Positions 45,553 through 58,147 of a stretch of 64,000 nucleotides of DNA are shown in pieces. Under the pieces are notes generated by a model. It did no database searches. It had not been told where the DNA came from and saw only the letters and a program-made list of their open reading frames with translations. This stretch comes from Papaver somniferum (Eukaryota; Streptophyta; Magnoliopsida; Ranunculales; Papaveraceae). The position numbers were made by a program, and so were the translations under genes. The number at the start of each line of letters is the position of its first letter. Position 1 is the stretch's first letter. The DNA lies in the NCBI RefSeq assembly GCF_003573695.1, contig NC_039359.1:136177939-136241938 (forward strand), in the 5' to 3' direction.

Positions 45553-46461
45553 ATCAATTGGGTCTTCCACAACTTAAACCAATTTGGTTTCATTCTCAAT
45601 CTCTATTTCTTCAACAACCTCGTCATCAGAATCAGAATCATCTCCTAGAAAGTCTAGTTCATTGGTGCAAATCCTAAAATCATTGTTTGAGTACGTTACA
45701 CCATTTATAACAACGGTTATGTCATATCCATTCTCCTCCTATTGAATAGGCGAGTGATCATTATAATGATCCAGAGTTGGAATAACATTACCATTATTGC
45801 AAGGACTTTCCAAAGGTTTCTCATCTTCAAGATACTCATGAATCGTATATCCATTATTGATCATGGGAACATTAAAATTGATTTGGCTTTGAGGCCAAAC
45901 TTCTTCCTTAGTTATTCCCTTCTTAATTTGATCCATTTCTCTTATTAGGTTGTCAATTACCTCTTGAATTTCTTGAAGTGTATCTTCAGTCTTTCGGTTG
46001 TGTTCATCCAGTTGTTGGTTTTCCCGATCCAAACTATTCATAAATTGGTGTATTAGATCTTCGAGAGTAGAAGAACTATCTTTAGGAGCATAAGTTTTCA
46101 TAGTCTGGTCGCGCTCATCCATCATTTGAATGTGCTGGTCAAACTTTTGATTTTCCCGATCTGTATTATCCATAAATCGGTGCATTAGATCTGTAAGACT
46201 AGAAGAATCGTGATTAGAAGCATAACTATCCCATCATCCTTGTGGTTTTTCACTTACATACCCGTCATAAGGTTGTTTATATGCATGAGAATGACCATAA
46301 GGTTCCGTAGGATATTGATCAGAGCCAAAATATTGGTTTTGATTATACCCATGGAATGGTTGGTAGCTGTCATAATATTGAGATTGAAAACCAAATTGAT
46401 TACCACTATAATATGATGATTGGTCTTGTGCTCCGTACATGTTACGTCCATAAGGAAACAT
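45553..46461 (-). pseudogene. Element E unknown acidic ORF, N-terminal and central part
   Basis: The ATG at 46461 opens a frame of about 300 codons with three stops (near 46234, 45739 and 45578). The first 75 residues are rich in Tyr, Gln, Asn and Gly (MYGAQDQSSYYSGNQFGFQS). The centre is charged and probably coiled coil (LEDLIHQFMNSLDRENQQLD, EVIDNLIREMDQIKKG). HSPIQ near 45743 matches a SPIQ motif of element C, and EEIEIENETK overlaps element A. At about 45559 it fuses in frame to the U3 coding-like fragment. No gag domain is recognised. Confidence 0.65.
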
Positions 46462-46543
46462 GACGACTCACAAGAACAAAAGAAAAAATCTAAAAAACAA
46501 AACAAAAACAAGCTAAACAAATAACAAATCAATTAGCAACCGC

Positions 46544-46561
46544 TCCCCGACAGCGGCGCCA
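46544..46561 (-). promoter_or_regulatory. Element E primer-binding site (tRNA-Asp type)
   Basis: The minus strand reads TGGCGCCGCTGTCGGGGA, two mismatches from the tRNA-Asp-type site TGGCGCCGTTGCCGGGGA used by Athila/Tat-lineage gypsy elements. Five bases separate it from the LTR end. Confidence 0.82.
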
Positions 46562-47491
46562 AAATTTGATGCGTGTCGTAACCACAACAAATTAATCGAG
46601 ATATTTCCCACTAATTAAATAAATAATATAGCGGTAGTAAGAGATCGTTCCCACAGAGAGCTGTGTAATTGATAGGTTATTTGAAATATCAAGATAAAGT
46701 AAATAGCAAAAGGGGGTTTTGGTTGTAAGATAAATATAAAGAAAATAATAAATAAAAGAGATTATTAAGGAATCCTTCGTCGTTACCAAGCAATTACTGG
46801 ATTATAATACTTATCTATCTTCCGTTAGAACCATTCATCACCAACCGTAGAATAGCAGGTACGCTTTGCCATCCCCAAAACTCCTTATATCACCGATAAA
46901 AGGTACGCTTAGTCACCAGATTCTATCCAACTGAGCCGCCTTGAGGTACGCTTACAAGGTGTAACTCAACCGAATGCTTTAGGTTTTGTGAATTTAGGTT
47001 TGATTCCAGCAGTTCAACTCAGTACGCTCGATTCACTTACTGGTGTTGTTTCCACACACAACTGCTTTACAGAATCCCTCTGTAAGGTCTCATGTTTTCC
47101 ACTTGTGTATGAGATGCACGACAATTACGGATCGCTCAACTCGATACTACCAATAGAATGATTAACAGACTAATCTAGCGTGCACTACAAACCAATCTAA
47201 GAATCAATCATGAACCCTAGATATAATGAAAACAAATGATGATGATTAAAACTTCAAATAGACTTATATAATAATAAAGCTTCACGCTAGAACATTGAAT
47301 TCATCCTTAACCGATAGAAATTAGTTACACATAGATTTACTAAAACCCAAAAAAATATAAGAAGAAAGAAGAAGAAAATAGCTTGGTTTCCCCCTAAAGG
47401 GGTAAACCCTAAAATATGGATTAAGAACCTCTCTCCTCTCTTTTTATTTTTCTCCCTCTCTAAAGTTGTATTCTCTTCTGCGCAGGGAAGC

Positions 47492-47499
47492 TTTATATA
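47492..47499 (-). promoter_or_regulatory. TATA box of the element E 5' LTR
   Basis: TATATAAA on the minus strand in the context CACCACTATATAAAGC, followed by a purine-rich leader. It is conserved in the partial 3' LTR. Confidence 0.6.
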
Positions 47500-47823
47500 G
47501 TGGTGTGATAGCCGCGTACGATCCACAAAAAGCCGCATGAGATAAACATTGTAAGTCGGTTGAGAACAATTCTCGTGGGAGAAATCAAGTGGTACTGAAT
47601 CAGTATGACATGAAGCATTTTCATATAGTGCAGCTTACTCGGGATTGGATGTGGACTTCAAGGGACCCCATGTACTCCAGTGTGTCTTCTTTCAAGGTTG
47701 AGTACACATCAGCTTAATGTATTATAGGCTTCACCGTAATTCTTCTTTCATGCGTGTTTCTTCTCAATTGCCGCATAAGAAACATTTCATTCTGATCTTA
47801 AAATCTTGTATCCATATCTGTGA

Positions 47824-48250
47824 TCACCTCCGTATTTTCTCCACTGGTTTCTCGGTCAAGAGACTCAGCCCAACTTCATCCAAATCCAGCAAGGTCATAT
47901 CCATCAGTTTCTTCTCAAACTCTTTGTTTACGGTCCGTGTTTTGAAAGATACAGCAAAACTAGCAGCACCTTCATGCTCCTCTTGAACTTCTCTATCAGT
48001 CACCATTGATCATCATTATCACTTCCTTATCGAGCTCGTAACCGCAAAACCCATCTCTCATCATGAACTCGTCACCATTTCCATGAATGGAAGCAACCAA
48101 GAAATTATCTAAACTCGAGTCTTGTCCATCACCGTTTTTCTTCCCTGTGTCTTGGCTGCAACCACAGTCTTCATAACCCCTTTCCGATGCAATCAACAGC
48201 TCAAAATCATCAAACCAGAACCCACCATCATCGTGATCAGCATCCACCAT
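47824..48250 (-). pseudogene. U3 coding-like fragment, element E 5' LTR copy
   Basis: It reads EMVDADHDDGGFWFDDFELL, SERGYEDCGCSQDTG and GNGDEFMMRDGFCGYELDKE. A second frame follows with EHEGAASFAVSFKTRTVNKE and LMDMTLLDLDEVGLSLLTEK. The same text lies at 45171-45552 and partly at 25477-25685. The protein is not recognised. Repetition in both LTRs shows that it is an old part of the LTR. Confidence 0.55.
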
Positions 48251-48385
48251 CTCACTTCTTTTGAATGATTCATCTAATAAAACACAAATAAGAGAAAACA
48301 AGCGTAATATACAATAATTTGCAAGAAAACCAACAAATACTAGCATGGAATTGACAACAAATATATTGTAAATATGCACTTATCA

Positions 48386-49349
48386 AGCAATTGACCGTTG
48401 ATGATTGAATAACAACGGAGACATCTACGAGGATTTCATCAACAAAAGTATGTGATAACTAACTATTTTATTTACTCATACTTTCTACCATTATATCTAC
48501 TGAGACAACGTCGTATGACTTTATTATTGGGAATAAAATTATAAAGAAAATTTTTCGAATTCAAGCTAGTATTCGGTAAATATCGAATTATAATTTCAAG
48601 CAACTTATCGCATTATAGGTTCAAAACAATTTATTGTTCAATATATCATAATTGCTTAAGAAATTCATATGAGACACCAAGTCACATTTATGTTCACAAA
48701 TTGATTTAGTCAGTACAATAACTTTGAATTTATTGATAATATATGTGATGAATAAAACTCCTATTAACTCATGTATATGAACTGGTTGATTTTGAGATGT
48801 TCATGGACACTTTTGAATCCTCTCATATACGAACTGATTTGGTCAATGCGCGAACTGGTTGATTTTAAGTGGTTCATGGATACTTTTTGTAACATGAGTA
48901 CACGAACTGATTTGGACAGTTTGCCAACTTGTTGACATAAAAAGTTCATGAACCCCGTGATGAAATTTTTTCACAAACTGTTTTGTTCACCGATCAATTA
49001 ACCATGCATTGTCTTTGGGAGTTATCGAACTCCATGATTTCTTGATGGTTCACGGATTAATTAATCACTGTTCATGGGATACCCTTTTGGTGGACAGAGG
49101 TTATATCGATAAATACTCAGGTCCAAGACAAACTGCTCACATTCTTACGTTGTCCATTTATATTGAGAAGTTGATTTGACTTGGTATCAAAGTAATTCGT
49201 AAACACGGTAAATTACATCTTTGATTTTAACCTACCTAGACTTGTTCATCATTATAAACATATGACTTCCGCATACTAGCATCTCAATCATGATACCGTG
49301 TGTCCTAGTTGCGGCTAGAGTCGTTCTCTAAATACCTAGGTTTCTTAGT
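48386..49349. repeat. Duplicated flank, copy 2 (matches 26374-27336)
   Basis: Non-coding, about 99% identical to 26374-27336. Here the sequence continues without a break into LTR-like DNA, so this is probably the original arrangement. Confidence 0.85.
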
Positions 49350-50147
49350 GAACTTACATTAAGTACGACTGTTGAACTCTTCAATAAGGGATTCGCGGAT
49401 CCCGGCCAGTCTATCTTTTACCTGATAGTTCTCGATATCTAGAATCTTATCTTGATCATCGTAGTTCTAGTCTATTCTAAGGTTTATCTCTTTTAACATA
49501 TGATTATTCAAGAACTAGAGATCATAGAATAATATTGATAGAAATTAAATAGTTATATTTGTCTCAGACTTTGTAATTCCAAATTTCATATTTTTTATTA
49601 GATTGATCTTGTGATGTAAAATCAATTATGCATCTTTATAACCTTTTGAATAGAATAAGTTGACATAATTAATGAAGTTCGCTTGATATCTTATTTATCC
49701 TTGACGTCCCCTATAAGCAGATAAATTTTTATCACCTTGATTGAATATCTTTCTGAAGGAAATCAACTGGTTCTGTGTTATAGGAAGAATAGTTAAAAGT
49801 CTCTATTGCGGCTGAAGCAACTCCTCGACCTGTAAATGACGTTAGCTAGGGGAATCAAGTGTGCAGGGTCCTGCGATACCCAAGAGACGTAAGGGGCACG
49901 ACTGAAGATGAATTGCTCGGAGGGTCGTTTCAGTCTCAACTACATTTCTATCTGAAGTATGATGGCAGGCTAGTGTTTGTGACGGCTTAATTCAGTGTGT
50001 TATTCAAGATGGACGAGGTCCCGGGATTTTACAAGATTTTATTTTCCTCGTTAATAAAATTTCTGATGTCTTGTGTTATTTCTTTTCCTCATTATATTGT
50101 TTATCATTATAATTGAAATTTACCAAATAGTATATGTTAATCAACCT
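49350..50147 (+). repeat. Sirevirus-like LTR 3' end, diverged
   Basis: It ends with text like the end of 50148-52680: GACGAGGTCCCGGGATTTT, then TTTTCCTCGTTAATAAAAT and ATTATAATTGAAAT. It is probably an older LTR of the same broad lineage, with no ORF. 48386-49349 may be its upstream part. Confidence 0.5.
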
Positions 50148-52680
50148 TGTTAGAGCATAGCTCGGTTGAACCCACCAAGCATTGGTATGTCAAGTTTGCT
50201 TGTCATATTTTAATGAATCAAAACTCATTTAAAGAGTCGCTTGATTATTTACTAGAGTCAACTTCGTATAGGTTAGCTAGAAAGTTACTAGGATATGAGA
50301 CTTACAAGTATTACATGAAGACTTGAAGAATGTGAAGAAATAAAGAGCTACAACGACGGCATCATCCTTCCACTTGAGGTTAGTAATATTTAACTTGAAC
50401 TATTTCATTCCTAACATATCTTTCAAGTCGTGCATATTGAAAACATAACTGCGAAGCTGTGAATGATTATACTCTAGTTAGACATAGTATTAAGGAATTA
50501 CAATACGAAGTATAACGCCTATCTTTTGAACTTCGTATATAAGACATCGACATAATCGTATGAATGCTATTGTGATTATGTGTATGGGTATGGCTGAAGA
50601 TTTCGTCCTAGGAAATAACGTTTTACATTCGTTTAAAGGAAGTACAATTCATAAACTTGTTTTATGAATCGAAAGGGAAATTGATAGGCTTGTTGGTATT
50701 ATTATTCATTGCAAATCTTTGGATTACCAATATGTATGTTTAGTATAACCGCTCATAACTTGTTTATGTATCTTGGTAAAACTATTCACAATGCCTGACT
50801 TTTGTATTGGTATGAATTTCATTAGTGAAATTGATCTTAAGTAATCACATGAGATGGTATGATCGATATTTGTAATTGGTGTGACCATTCCTAGTCATTG
50901 GGTGACCGATCCTAGAACTTTGTTGGGACTAATCACAAGATGTGTAATCGATCCTTGTAGTAGGTTAACAAGTTTTAGTAATTGGTGTTGCCGATCCTAT
51001 AACTTATGCAGCCGAATACAAGTTTATACCATATATATGTGGTAACCGATCCTAGTACCTAGTCAACCAACTTTTGGTAACTAGTGTGACCGATCCTAGT
51101 ACCCACATGGAGGTAGAACCGATACTTGTTTTGGTAGAACCGTTAAACCCATAAATGGTGATTGAATGTTTTTGATCAATCACATAGTTCTTGGAAATCA
51201 TATGAACCAATTCTAAACTCGTTTGGAAGTGTGGAAAATCGGTTCCAAGATTGTAAATATGAAAATGGATTTACAATGTAAAGATGTCGACATACTTTGA
51301 ACATGTACAGTAACTCTTATCTTTTATTGTTCAAAGATATTCCTTAATAACTAAAGGAGAATCCCGGATCGAAACAAATTGAGATTCTTTTAATTAAGGT
51401 TTTTTGTTTTATATGCTTTTAATTTCGAGCAATTAAAATGCACATTTTAGAAAATAAAAATTGGTAATGTGCATTTACTAATTGGAAATTTTCTACTGAG
51501 ATTTCGATCAATATTTGTACAGAGCATTTCCAGGAATTATGAAAACCGAATTTGAAAATATATTGCATATCTTGAGAATATCTTCGATTTTGGAAATTCC
51601 TTGGCGTCCAAACTTCCTTGGTCTATAAATATTGAAGTTTGCATTTCGAGAAAACTAATCCTCAGAACCAGAAAAACTACCTAGTTGTGTTGTTACTGGT
51701 GGAGTCGTCTATTTGGAGAGGAAAGTACCATAATTAAGCGAAATGTCTTACGACCGCTTGTTTTAAAGATTTCTTTGGGATTGGGAAGCTTTACAAGTAC
51801 CGTCGGTGGGAAACTAGATAATTGCAGTTTATTATTATTTTTCGATTGATTTAATTGATTGACGGTGGTTGAACTTTGATTGCACCTAGTTTGTTTATGC
51901 TTGAGAATCTTCTCTTCTGATATAAGATTCACTCAAACTAGATTGAAGTTTCGACGGGGATCTTTAGACTGTTTGTAGACCTAAGGACGTCTTGTGATAA
52001 TTTGTTGTTAACAGACTCCGTTCTGTGTGTGATTGATCACAAGAGATTCAAGTTAATTCTGTGCAGGTGTTTATTGAAGATCTAAGAAGATTTGAAGACA
52101 AAGAAGATTTCTTGTTTGAGTTCATAATCTTTGGTGTGCACAAAACTTGATCGGCTGGGGATCCAACTATAGTCGGTTTATCTTTGTGATAACCTTGATT
52201 GATTAGTTGAGTAGATCGGCATCAATATATTGTCTTTGTGACTAAGAGTATTGATTGCAAAATCTATACAATTACTTTGGTAGTTGTATTGAGATAGATC
52301 TAAGAACCTGACAAAGGAGTTTATTGGGATAAACGGAAGAGCCTTTTGTCAAACTCATATCACTTGTTTGAAAAGAGTTGTTACCGAATAGATTTGTTGT
52401 TCCTTTACTGTTTGGAATCGAACCAAAGGAATTGTTCCAAGTGCGTGACTTATTACAAGTTGGAGGCGCAGGGATACAGACGGAACTAGGTGAACTATAG
52501 GTTTAGTTTCTTGGTCTCAACTATACGAAGTTGGTTTAGATTTTGTATAACGGCTAAATCCTGAGAGTATTCAACTCTGGACAAGGTCCCAGGGTTTTTC
52601 TGCATTTGCGGTTTCCTCGTTAAAAAAATCTTGTTGTGTCTTTTACTTTTCTAATTCCGCAATTATAATTGAAAATACGA
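50148..52680 (+). repeat. Sirevirus-like LTR, plus orientation (arm 1 of an inverted pair)
   Basis: It starts TGTTAGAGCATAGCTCGG and ends near CGCAATTATAATTG. It aligns in inverse orientation with 62868-62832 plus 55518-53010 at roughly 85-90% identity. There is no polypurine tract before it or primer site after it, so it may be a solo LTR. Short frames inside are incidental. Confidence 0.7.
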
Positions 52681-53009
52681 GGGTACCCAAATATACCTCA
52701 ATCTAAAACTTTTCCACCTATAAGTCCTTTCTCCGAAAGTGATTGTCTATAGACTGAGTCGAGACAATAAAACTAGTCGGTTCACACTTCGTGTGATCGT
52801 CTATGGATACAAGATCGAGAAAATATGACAACAAGATAACTTGTGTGATTGATAATGGATACAAGATCGAGATAATACAATAACGAAGTATGTTTACTTG
52901 ATAATAGGTTCGGACTTAACCAAACTCTAGGGATTGTCCATCAAGTAAAATAGGAATTAACGTTTGTGTATTTTACTTCTAATTATAATAAAATAATTAT
53001 AATTACGTA
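52681..53009. other. Spacer between inverted LTR arms
   Basis: About 330 bp of non-coding DNA containing two copies of TGGATACAAGATCGAGA (near 52804 and 52857). It is the loop of a very large potential palindrome. Confidence 0.55.
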
Positions 53010-55518
53010 AATAGAAAAGTAAAAGACACAGCAAGATTTTGTTAACGAGGAAACCGCAAATGCAGAAAAAACCCGATACCTAGTCCATAATTGAATGCTC
53101 TCACAATTAAGCCGCTATACAAAATAAAACCAACTTCGTATAGTTGAGATCAAGCAACTAAACCTATAGTTCACCTAGTTTCCTCAGTATCCCTGCGCCT
53201 CCAACTTGTTAATAAGTCACGCACTTGGAATAATTCCTTTGGTTCATATCCCAAACAGTAAAGGAAAAAACAAATCTGTTCGGTAACAACTCTTTTCAAA
53301 CAACGTGATTTGAGTCTGACAAATGCTCTTCCGTTTAACCAATAAACTCCTTTGTCAGGTCCTTAGATCAATCTCTCAACAAGTACCGAAGTAATTGTTA
53401 TACTATGCAATAAATACTATTAATCACAAAGAAGTGTATTGATGCCGATCTACTCAACTAATCAATCCAATCTATCACAAAGATAAATCGATTATAGTTG
53501 GATCCCTTTCCATCCGAAACAAGTATTGGGCACACCAAAGATTATGAACCCAAAAAGTCTTCTTCTCTTCAAATCTTCTTTAATCTTCAATCAGCACCTG
53601 CACAGAATCAATTTGAATCTCTTGTGATCAATCACACGCAGAACGGAGTCTGTTAACGTTGGATTATCACAAAACGTCTTTATATCTACAAACAGTCTAA
53701 GGATATCTGTCGAAAGTTCGATCTAGTTGGAGTGAATCTTATATCATAAGAGAAGATTCTCAAGCATAAACAAACTAGGTGCAATCAAAGTTCAACAACC
53801 GTTAGTCAATCAAATCAATCGAAAACTAATAATAAACTGCAATTATCTATTTCCCACCAACGGTACTAATAAAGCTTCTCAATCCCAAAGAAGTCTTTAA
53901 ACTGAGCGGTCGTAAGAGATTTAGCCTAATTAGGTTACTTTCCTCTCCGAATAGGCGCCTCCACCAGTAACAACATAACTAGGTAGTTTTGCTGGCTCTT
54001 AGTATTAGTTTTCTAGAAATGCAAACTTCAATATTTATAGACAAGGAAGTTTGGACACCAAGGAATTTCCAAAACCGAATATTCTGAAAGATATGCGATA
54101 AACAAAAAATCGGTTTTCATAATTCCTGGAAATGCATTATCAAAATATTGACTGAAATCCCAATAGAAAAATCTATAATCTGTAAATGCACATTAATAAT
54201 TATTATTTTCTAAATATATGCATTTAATTGCTGGAGATTAAATAGCATATAAAAACTAAGAAACCTTAATTAAAAGATTCTCAATTTATTTCGATCCTGG
54301 GATTCTCCTTTAGCTATTAAGGAATATCTTTGAACAATTAATGATAAGAGTTACTACACATGTTCAAAGTATGTCGACATCTTTACTTTGCAAGTCCTTT
54401 TTCATACTTACAATCTTGGAAACGATTTTCCACACTTCCAAGCAAGTTTAGAATTGGTTCAGCTGAATTCCAAGAACTATGTGATTGATTATCCTATCAA
54501 ATCACCAATAATGGGTTTCACAGTTCTACCAAAACAAGTTCGGTTCTACCTCCATGTGAGTACTGTGCATAGTCACGCTAGTTACCAAAATTCGGTTGAC
54601 TAGGTACTAGGATCGACTCCCCACAACTTATGGTAACTACCTGTATTCGGTTGCACATGTCCATAGGATCGGTTCCCCAAAACTACAAACTTGTTGCACA
54701 TGTTCATAGGATCGGTTCCCCCATCTACTAAAAATGTGTTGTACCTCTTACAAGGATCGATTCCCTCTTGCAAATTTATTGCACCTCTTACTAGGATCGG
54801 TTCCCTAATGACTAGATAAAAGTTGCTATTTTCAAGGCATCGACCATACCATCTTGAGTGATTACTTAAGATCGGTTTCACTAATAAAAGTCATACCAAT
54901 ACATAAGTCAGGCCTTGTGAATAGTTTTACCAAGATACATAAACAAGTTTATGAGCGGTTATACTAAACACACATATTGGTAAATCAAAATAAATTTTCA
55001 ATGAATAACAATACCAATAAGCCTAGCGATTTCCCTTTAGATTCACAAAACGAGTTTATAAACTTACTTCCTTTAAGCGAATGTAAAACATTGTTTCCTA
55101 GGATGAAATCTTCACTCATACCCATACATAATCACAATAACATTCATATGATCATGTCGATGTCTTCTATACAAAGTTTAATGGTTAAGCAATAAACCTC
55201 GTACTGTATTCCTTAATACTATGTATAATTAGAGTTTCATACACAGCTTCGTAGTTATGTTTTCAATATGCACGAATTGAAAGATACGTTAGGGAAAGAA
55301 ACTGTTCAAGTCAAATATTACTAACCTCAATAGGAAGGATGATGTTGTCGTTGTACCTCCATACGTCTTCACATTCTTTAAGTCTTCATGAAATACTTGT
55401 AAGTCTCATATCCTAACACTTTCAAGCTAACCTATACGAAGTTGACTCTAGTATATAATCAAGTGACTCTTTAAATGAGTTTTGATTCACTAAAATATGA
55501 CAACCAAACTTGACATAC
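53010..55518 (-). repeat. Sirevirus-like 3' LTR, main part (arm 2)
   Basis: Inverse match of 50148-52680. It is interrupted at its outer end by element C after CATAC (55514-55518) and resumes at 62827. A polypurine tract at 62869 shows that this is the 3' LTR of a minus-strand element extending past the window. Confidence 0.78.
55514..55518. repeat. Element C target duplication, left (CATAC)
   Basis: Exact match to 62827-62831. The uninterrupted sequence is visible in the other LTR arm near 50190. Confidence 0.92.
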
Positions 55519-57045
55519 TGATAGACGCATTTATGTGTCTATTTTGTTCTCAATATTCTGTATTGTTAGTGCTCGATTTTGTATTTATTGTGTTATTTTA
55601 TGTCTTTGTAGGAAATTTTAGAGAAATAAGCCCTTGCGGCGAAATGGGCTCAAAAAGTGGTGTTTTACACCCCAGGATAAAGTGTTAAAGGCACCCCAGA
55701 AACGCGCTAAAAGCACCCGGAGGAGTTGTTAAAAACACCAGAAAATTACTTTTTCCGCCCAAATTGCTAAAGGGACCCCAGGAATGGATAAAGGGGAGCT
55801 CCCTTTCTTCCAAAATTTGAAATCAGAAAAAGGCGGGAAAAATGACGCATGCAACTGGCAGAACTTTGCGAAGAATTTTTGACGTGTTTTAGTGAGATTC
55901 AATCGCTGAAACTTTGTTGAAAGATGTGGTATATCATAACAGAGCTGGTATGGGTGTTTGTTGCGATCAAATTTGGCTAGAAAATTCAACAGATGAAATC
56001 AGAGCAGACCCGTACGGGAGGAAGCTATTCACGGGATTTCTTGAGTTTTGTGGAATTTGAGCGTGTTCAGAACATGTGTTATGACTCTATCAATAGGCAG
56101 AGGCGTGACAGAGCTAAATGAGGAGAGTTCTGCAGCTGTAATACGCGTGCAGGAGACGAGAAGGGAAAGAAAATATTCCCAAAATATTTTCATTTACTGC
56201 CCGAGTAATGAAGATTATATGGAGTGAATGAGGGAAATTTCTTGCGCCTGTTGGGTATATATAGAGTTATAGGGTCGAAGGAAAGAGGGTGTCGAGATTT
56301 TGGGGTCGAGAGGAGGTCCAGAGAAGCAGAAATCAAGAGTTGATGAAACTCTGTTTCTGCTGCTGCTGCTGATGAAGAACACCAAGAACACGAAGAACAG
56401 ACTCGCAAGGACAGTCGTTTATCAACAGTGTCTAAGACGCACATCCGTGGGTCGCAGCACAGTCTAAAGAGCAGTAGCACTTGGGTTTTATCGTTCATTC
56501 TGTGACGCTTTTTGTGCGTCGCAGATTACAGTTTTACACCATTTTCTCCTTTTCTCTCCATTGTAAACACCATTTGAGCTATAAAAATATATTTTGAGTG
56601 TGTTCTCTACATGATGAGTTAAACCCCAACACTGGGACGACGGAGGAGGTCGAATTTCATCCATGTGGTAATTTCATTAATTCTTTTATTTTACTTTTTG
56701 CACTAATTTTAATTGAATTAAGATTTTAAATTAATTATTTGTGATTTCATTTGATGGAGTATGCTTAGTCCTAGGGATTTTGGATATGGCATGCTTAGGA
56801 AATACAAGTAATATTTTATAAAATCTATCTTGGCAATAAACTAGAGTTAATATTTGTTTTGTTTTTGAACTATAATTGCTAGAATTAATTTCTGAACCAT
56901 TTGAAAATGAAGAAAAAAACGGCCGAATCTTTAGTCCCAGTACTCTTGCCCATATTGTTAATATTTTTTTGTAAAATCATTAATTATCCCTCAGAAGTCC
57001 GAGAGTTTGAACCTCATTACTACAACCCAAAAAAATCATTAACCA
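55519..57045 (+). repeat. Element C 5' LTR
   Basis: Starts TGATAGACGCATTTATG and ends CATTAACCA. A TATATATA at 56256-56263 is a likely promoter. A CTG microsatellite (four units here, two in the 3' LTR) lies near 56357. Confidence 0.93.
56256..56263 (+). promoter_or_regulatory. Likely TATA box of the element C 5' LTR
   Basis: TATATATA in the context TTGGGTATATATAGAG. The 3' LTR has TATATGTA at the same place, so the downstream copy is weakened. Confidence 0.5.
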
Positions 57046-57069
57046 TTTTGGCGCCGCCTACGCGGATTT
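57046..57069 (+). promoter_or_regulatory. Element C primer-binding site (tRNA-Asp-like)
   Basis: TTTTGGCGCCGCCTACGCGG follows the LTR. TGGCGCCG matches the tRNA-Asp-type site exactly and the rest matches partly. Confidence 0.7.
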
Positions 57070-58147
57070 GTGCTTAGGTAGAATTTTTAGGTTTTTATTA
57101 TTTTTTTTATTATTCCATTTGTTCTTTTTACGTCTCTTTGGTTGTGTCTTTGTATTACAAGTTTGAAGTTGGATACTAAAGACCTTGGAATCAAAGCTTA
57201 AAGCTAAAAGAGAAGGAAAAAAGACAAAGCAAAAAAACTAAAGAAAAAAGAGAGAGAAAAAAAAAGAGAGAGAGAGAATTATTTTTTTTTATTTTTTTAA
57301 GAGACTTTCCATTTTATTTTATTTTTGTAATTATTATTATTATTTTTGTATTTCTTTTCATTGGACTGGACTTTGGACAATTTATTTTAATTTTACACCC
57401 TACGGAAGGGTTATATAAAAAAATAAAAAATTAAATATAAACTGTTTGCAGGGAAGGACGACGATTACAATATCGTCTCGGCCCCTCGGGTTCGCACACT
57501 CACACCGGAGTCAGTGGCCCGAGTCGACTACAGCGGTTCTTCGCCCGTCTGGTACGGGAGGTAAACTTCTAAACACCCGCGAATCTCCTGTCAGCGGGTT
57601 TACTGTATGCCTTAAGGTGATTATATGTTGAGGACTGAACCGGCTGCTTTAATTTCCTAGTAAAGGGAAAGAACTGGCCATATAAGATAAGGGTTCGGAT
57701 TTCGTCACCGTTCCCTTCTTGCCGCCTTAGGAAAACGAAACCTAACGCGAACCCAAGCTTAAAATTTGATCAGAACGAGACCGATAGGGTAACGAGCTTG
57801 GTAGGAAAATCTTTCGAAAAATATTGGTTACTCTTTTAAGCATACTTCAAAGTTCTTGATGGTTTCTGTAAGTTGAATGCGTGACTGCGCCACCTTGTAA
57901 TACCGGTGAGGCTTTGGGTATCAAAGCTCCACTGAGCTTCCCTCGCCTCGATTCAACTTACGTTAGCTCGGATTGATTCCAGAGGGGTGTGCTCAAGTTG
58001 TAACGAATTCCTTTTCGAAGGAATAGAAGCTGGTCTAGAAAACAATCTAAGTGGAGCCATCATGCTTTTTTTTTGCTAGATTCTATAGGTTTGATTTGGT
58101 CGAGTCAGCCTTGTTTGTGATTGTATAGAATTCCCTTGCAATTAAGA
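57070..58147 (+). other. Element C leader
   Basis: About 1.1 kb between the primer site and the ORF ATG. It contains a GA/A-rich low-complexity tract at about 57230-57345 and no conserved ORF. Confidence 0.6.

Larger units (their letters stand above)
44512..48385 (-). mobile_element. Element E: pol-less LTR element with tRNA-Asp-type primer site
   Basis: On the minus strand it has a 5' LTR (48385-46567), a primer-binding site, an unknown ORF from 46461, then an abrupt jump into mid-U3 and a partial 3' LTR (about 45552-44512). Gag, protease, integrase and reverse transcriptase are absent. The lost segment includes the ORF end, the downstream hairpins, the polypurine tract and the 3' LTR start. 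It belongs to the same family as element A. The left end is truncated, so no target duplication can be tested. Confidence 0.75.
46567..48385 (-). repeat. Element E 5' LTR
   Basis: In element sense it begins TGATAAGTGCATATTT at 48385 and ends ACACGCATCA at 46567. A TATA box lies at 47492-47499, so U3 is about 880 bp and R-U5 about 900 bp. U3 contains the coding-like fragment (47824-48250). Compared with element A it has lost about 600 bp between roughly 48250 and 48256. Confidence 0.82.

Noticed and set aside
56190..56498. 102-codon minus-strand frame in the element C LTR, repeated at 61953-62261
   Set aside because: It is antisense to the LTR leader and is present twice only because LTRs are direct repeats.
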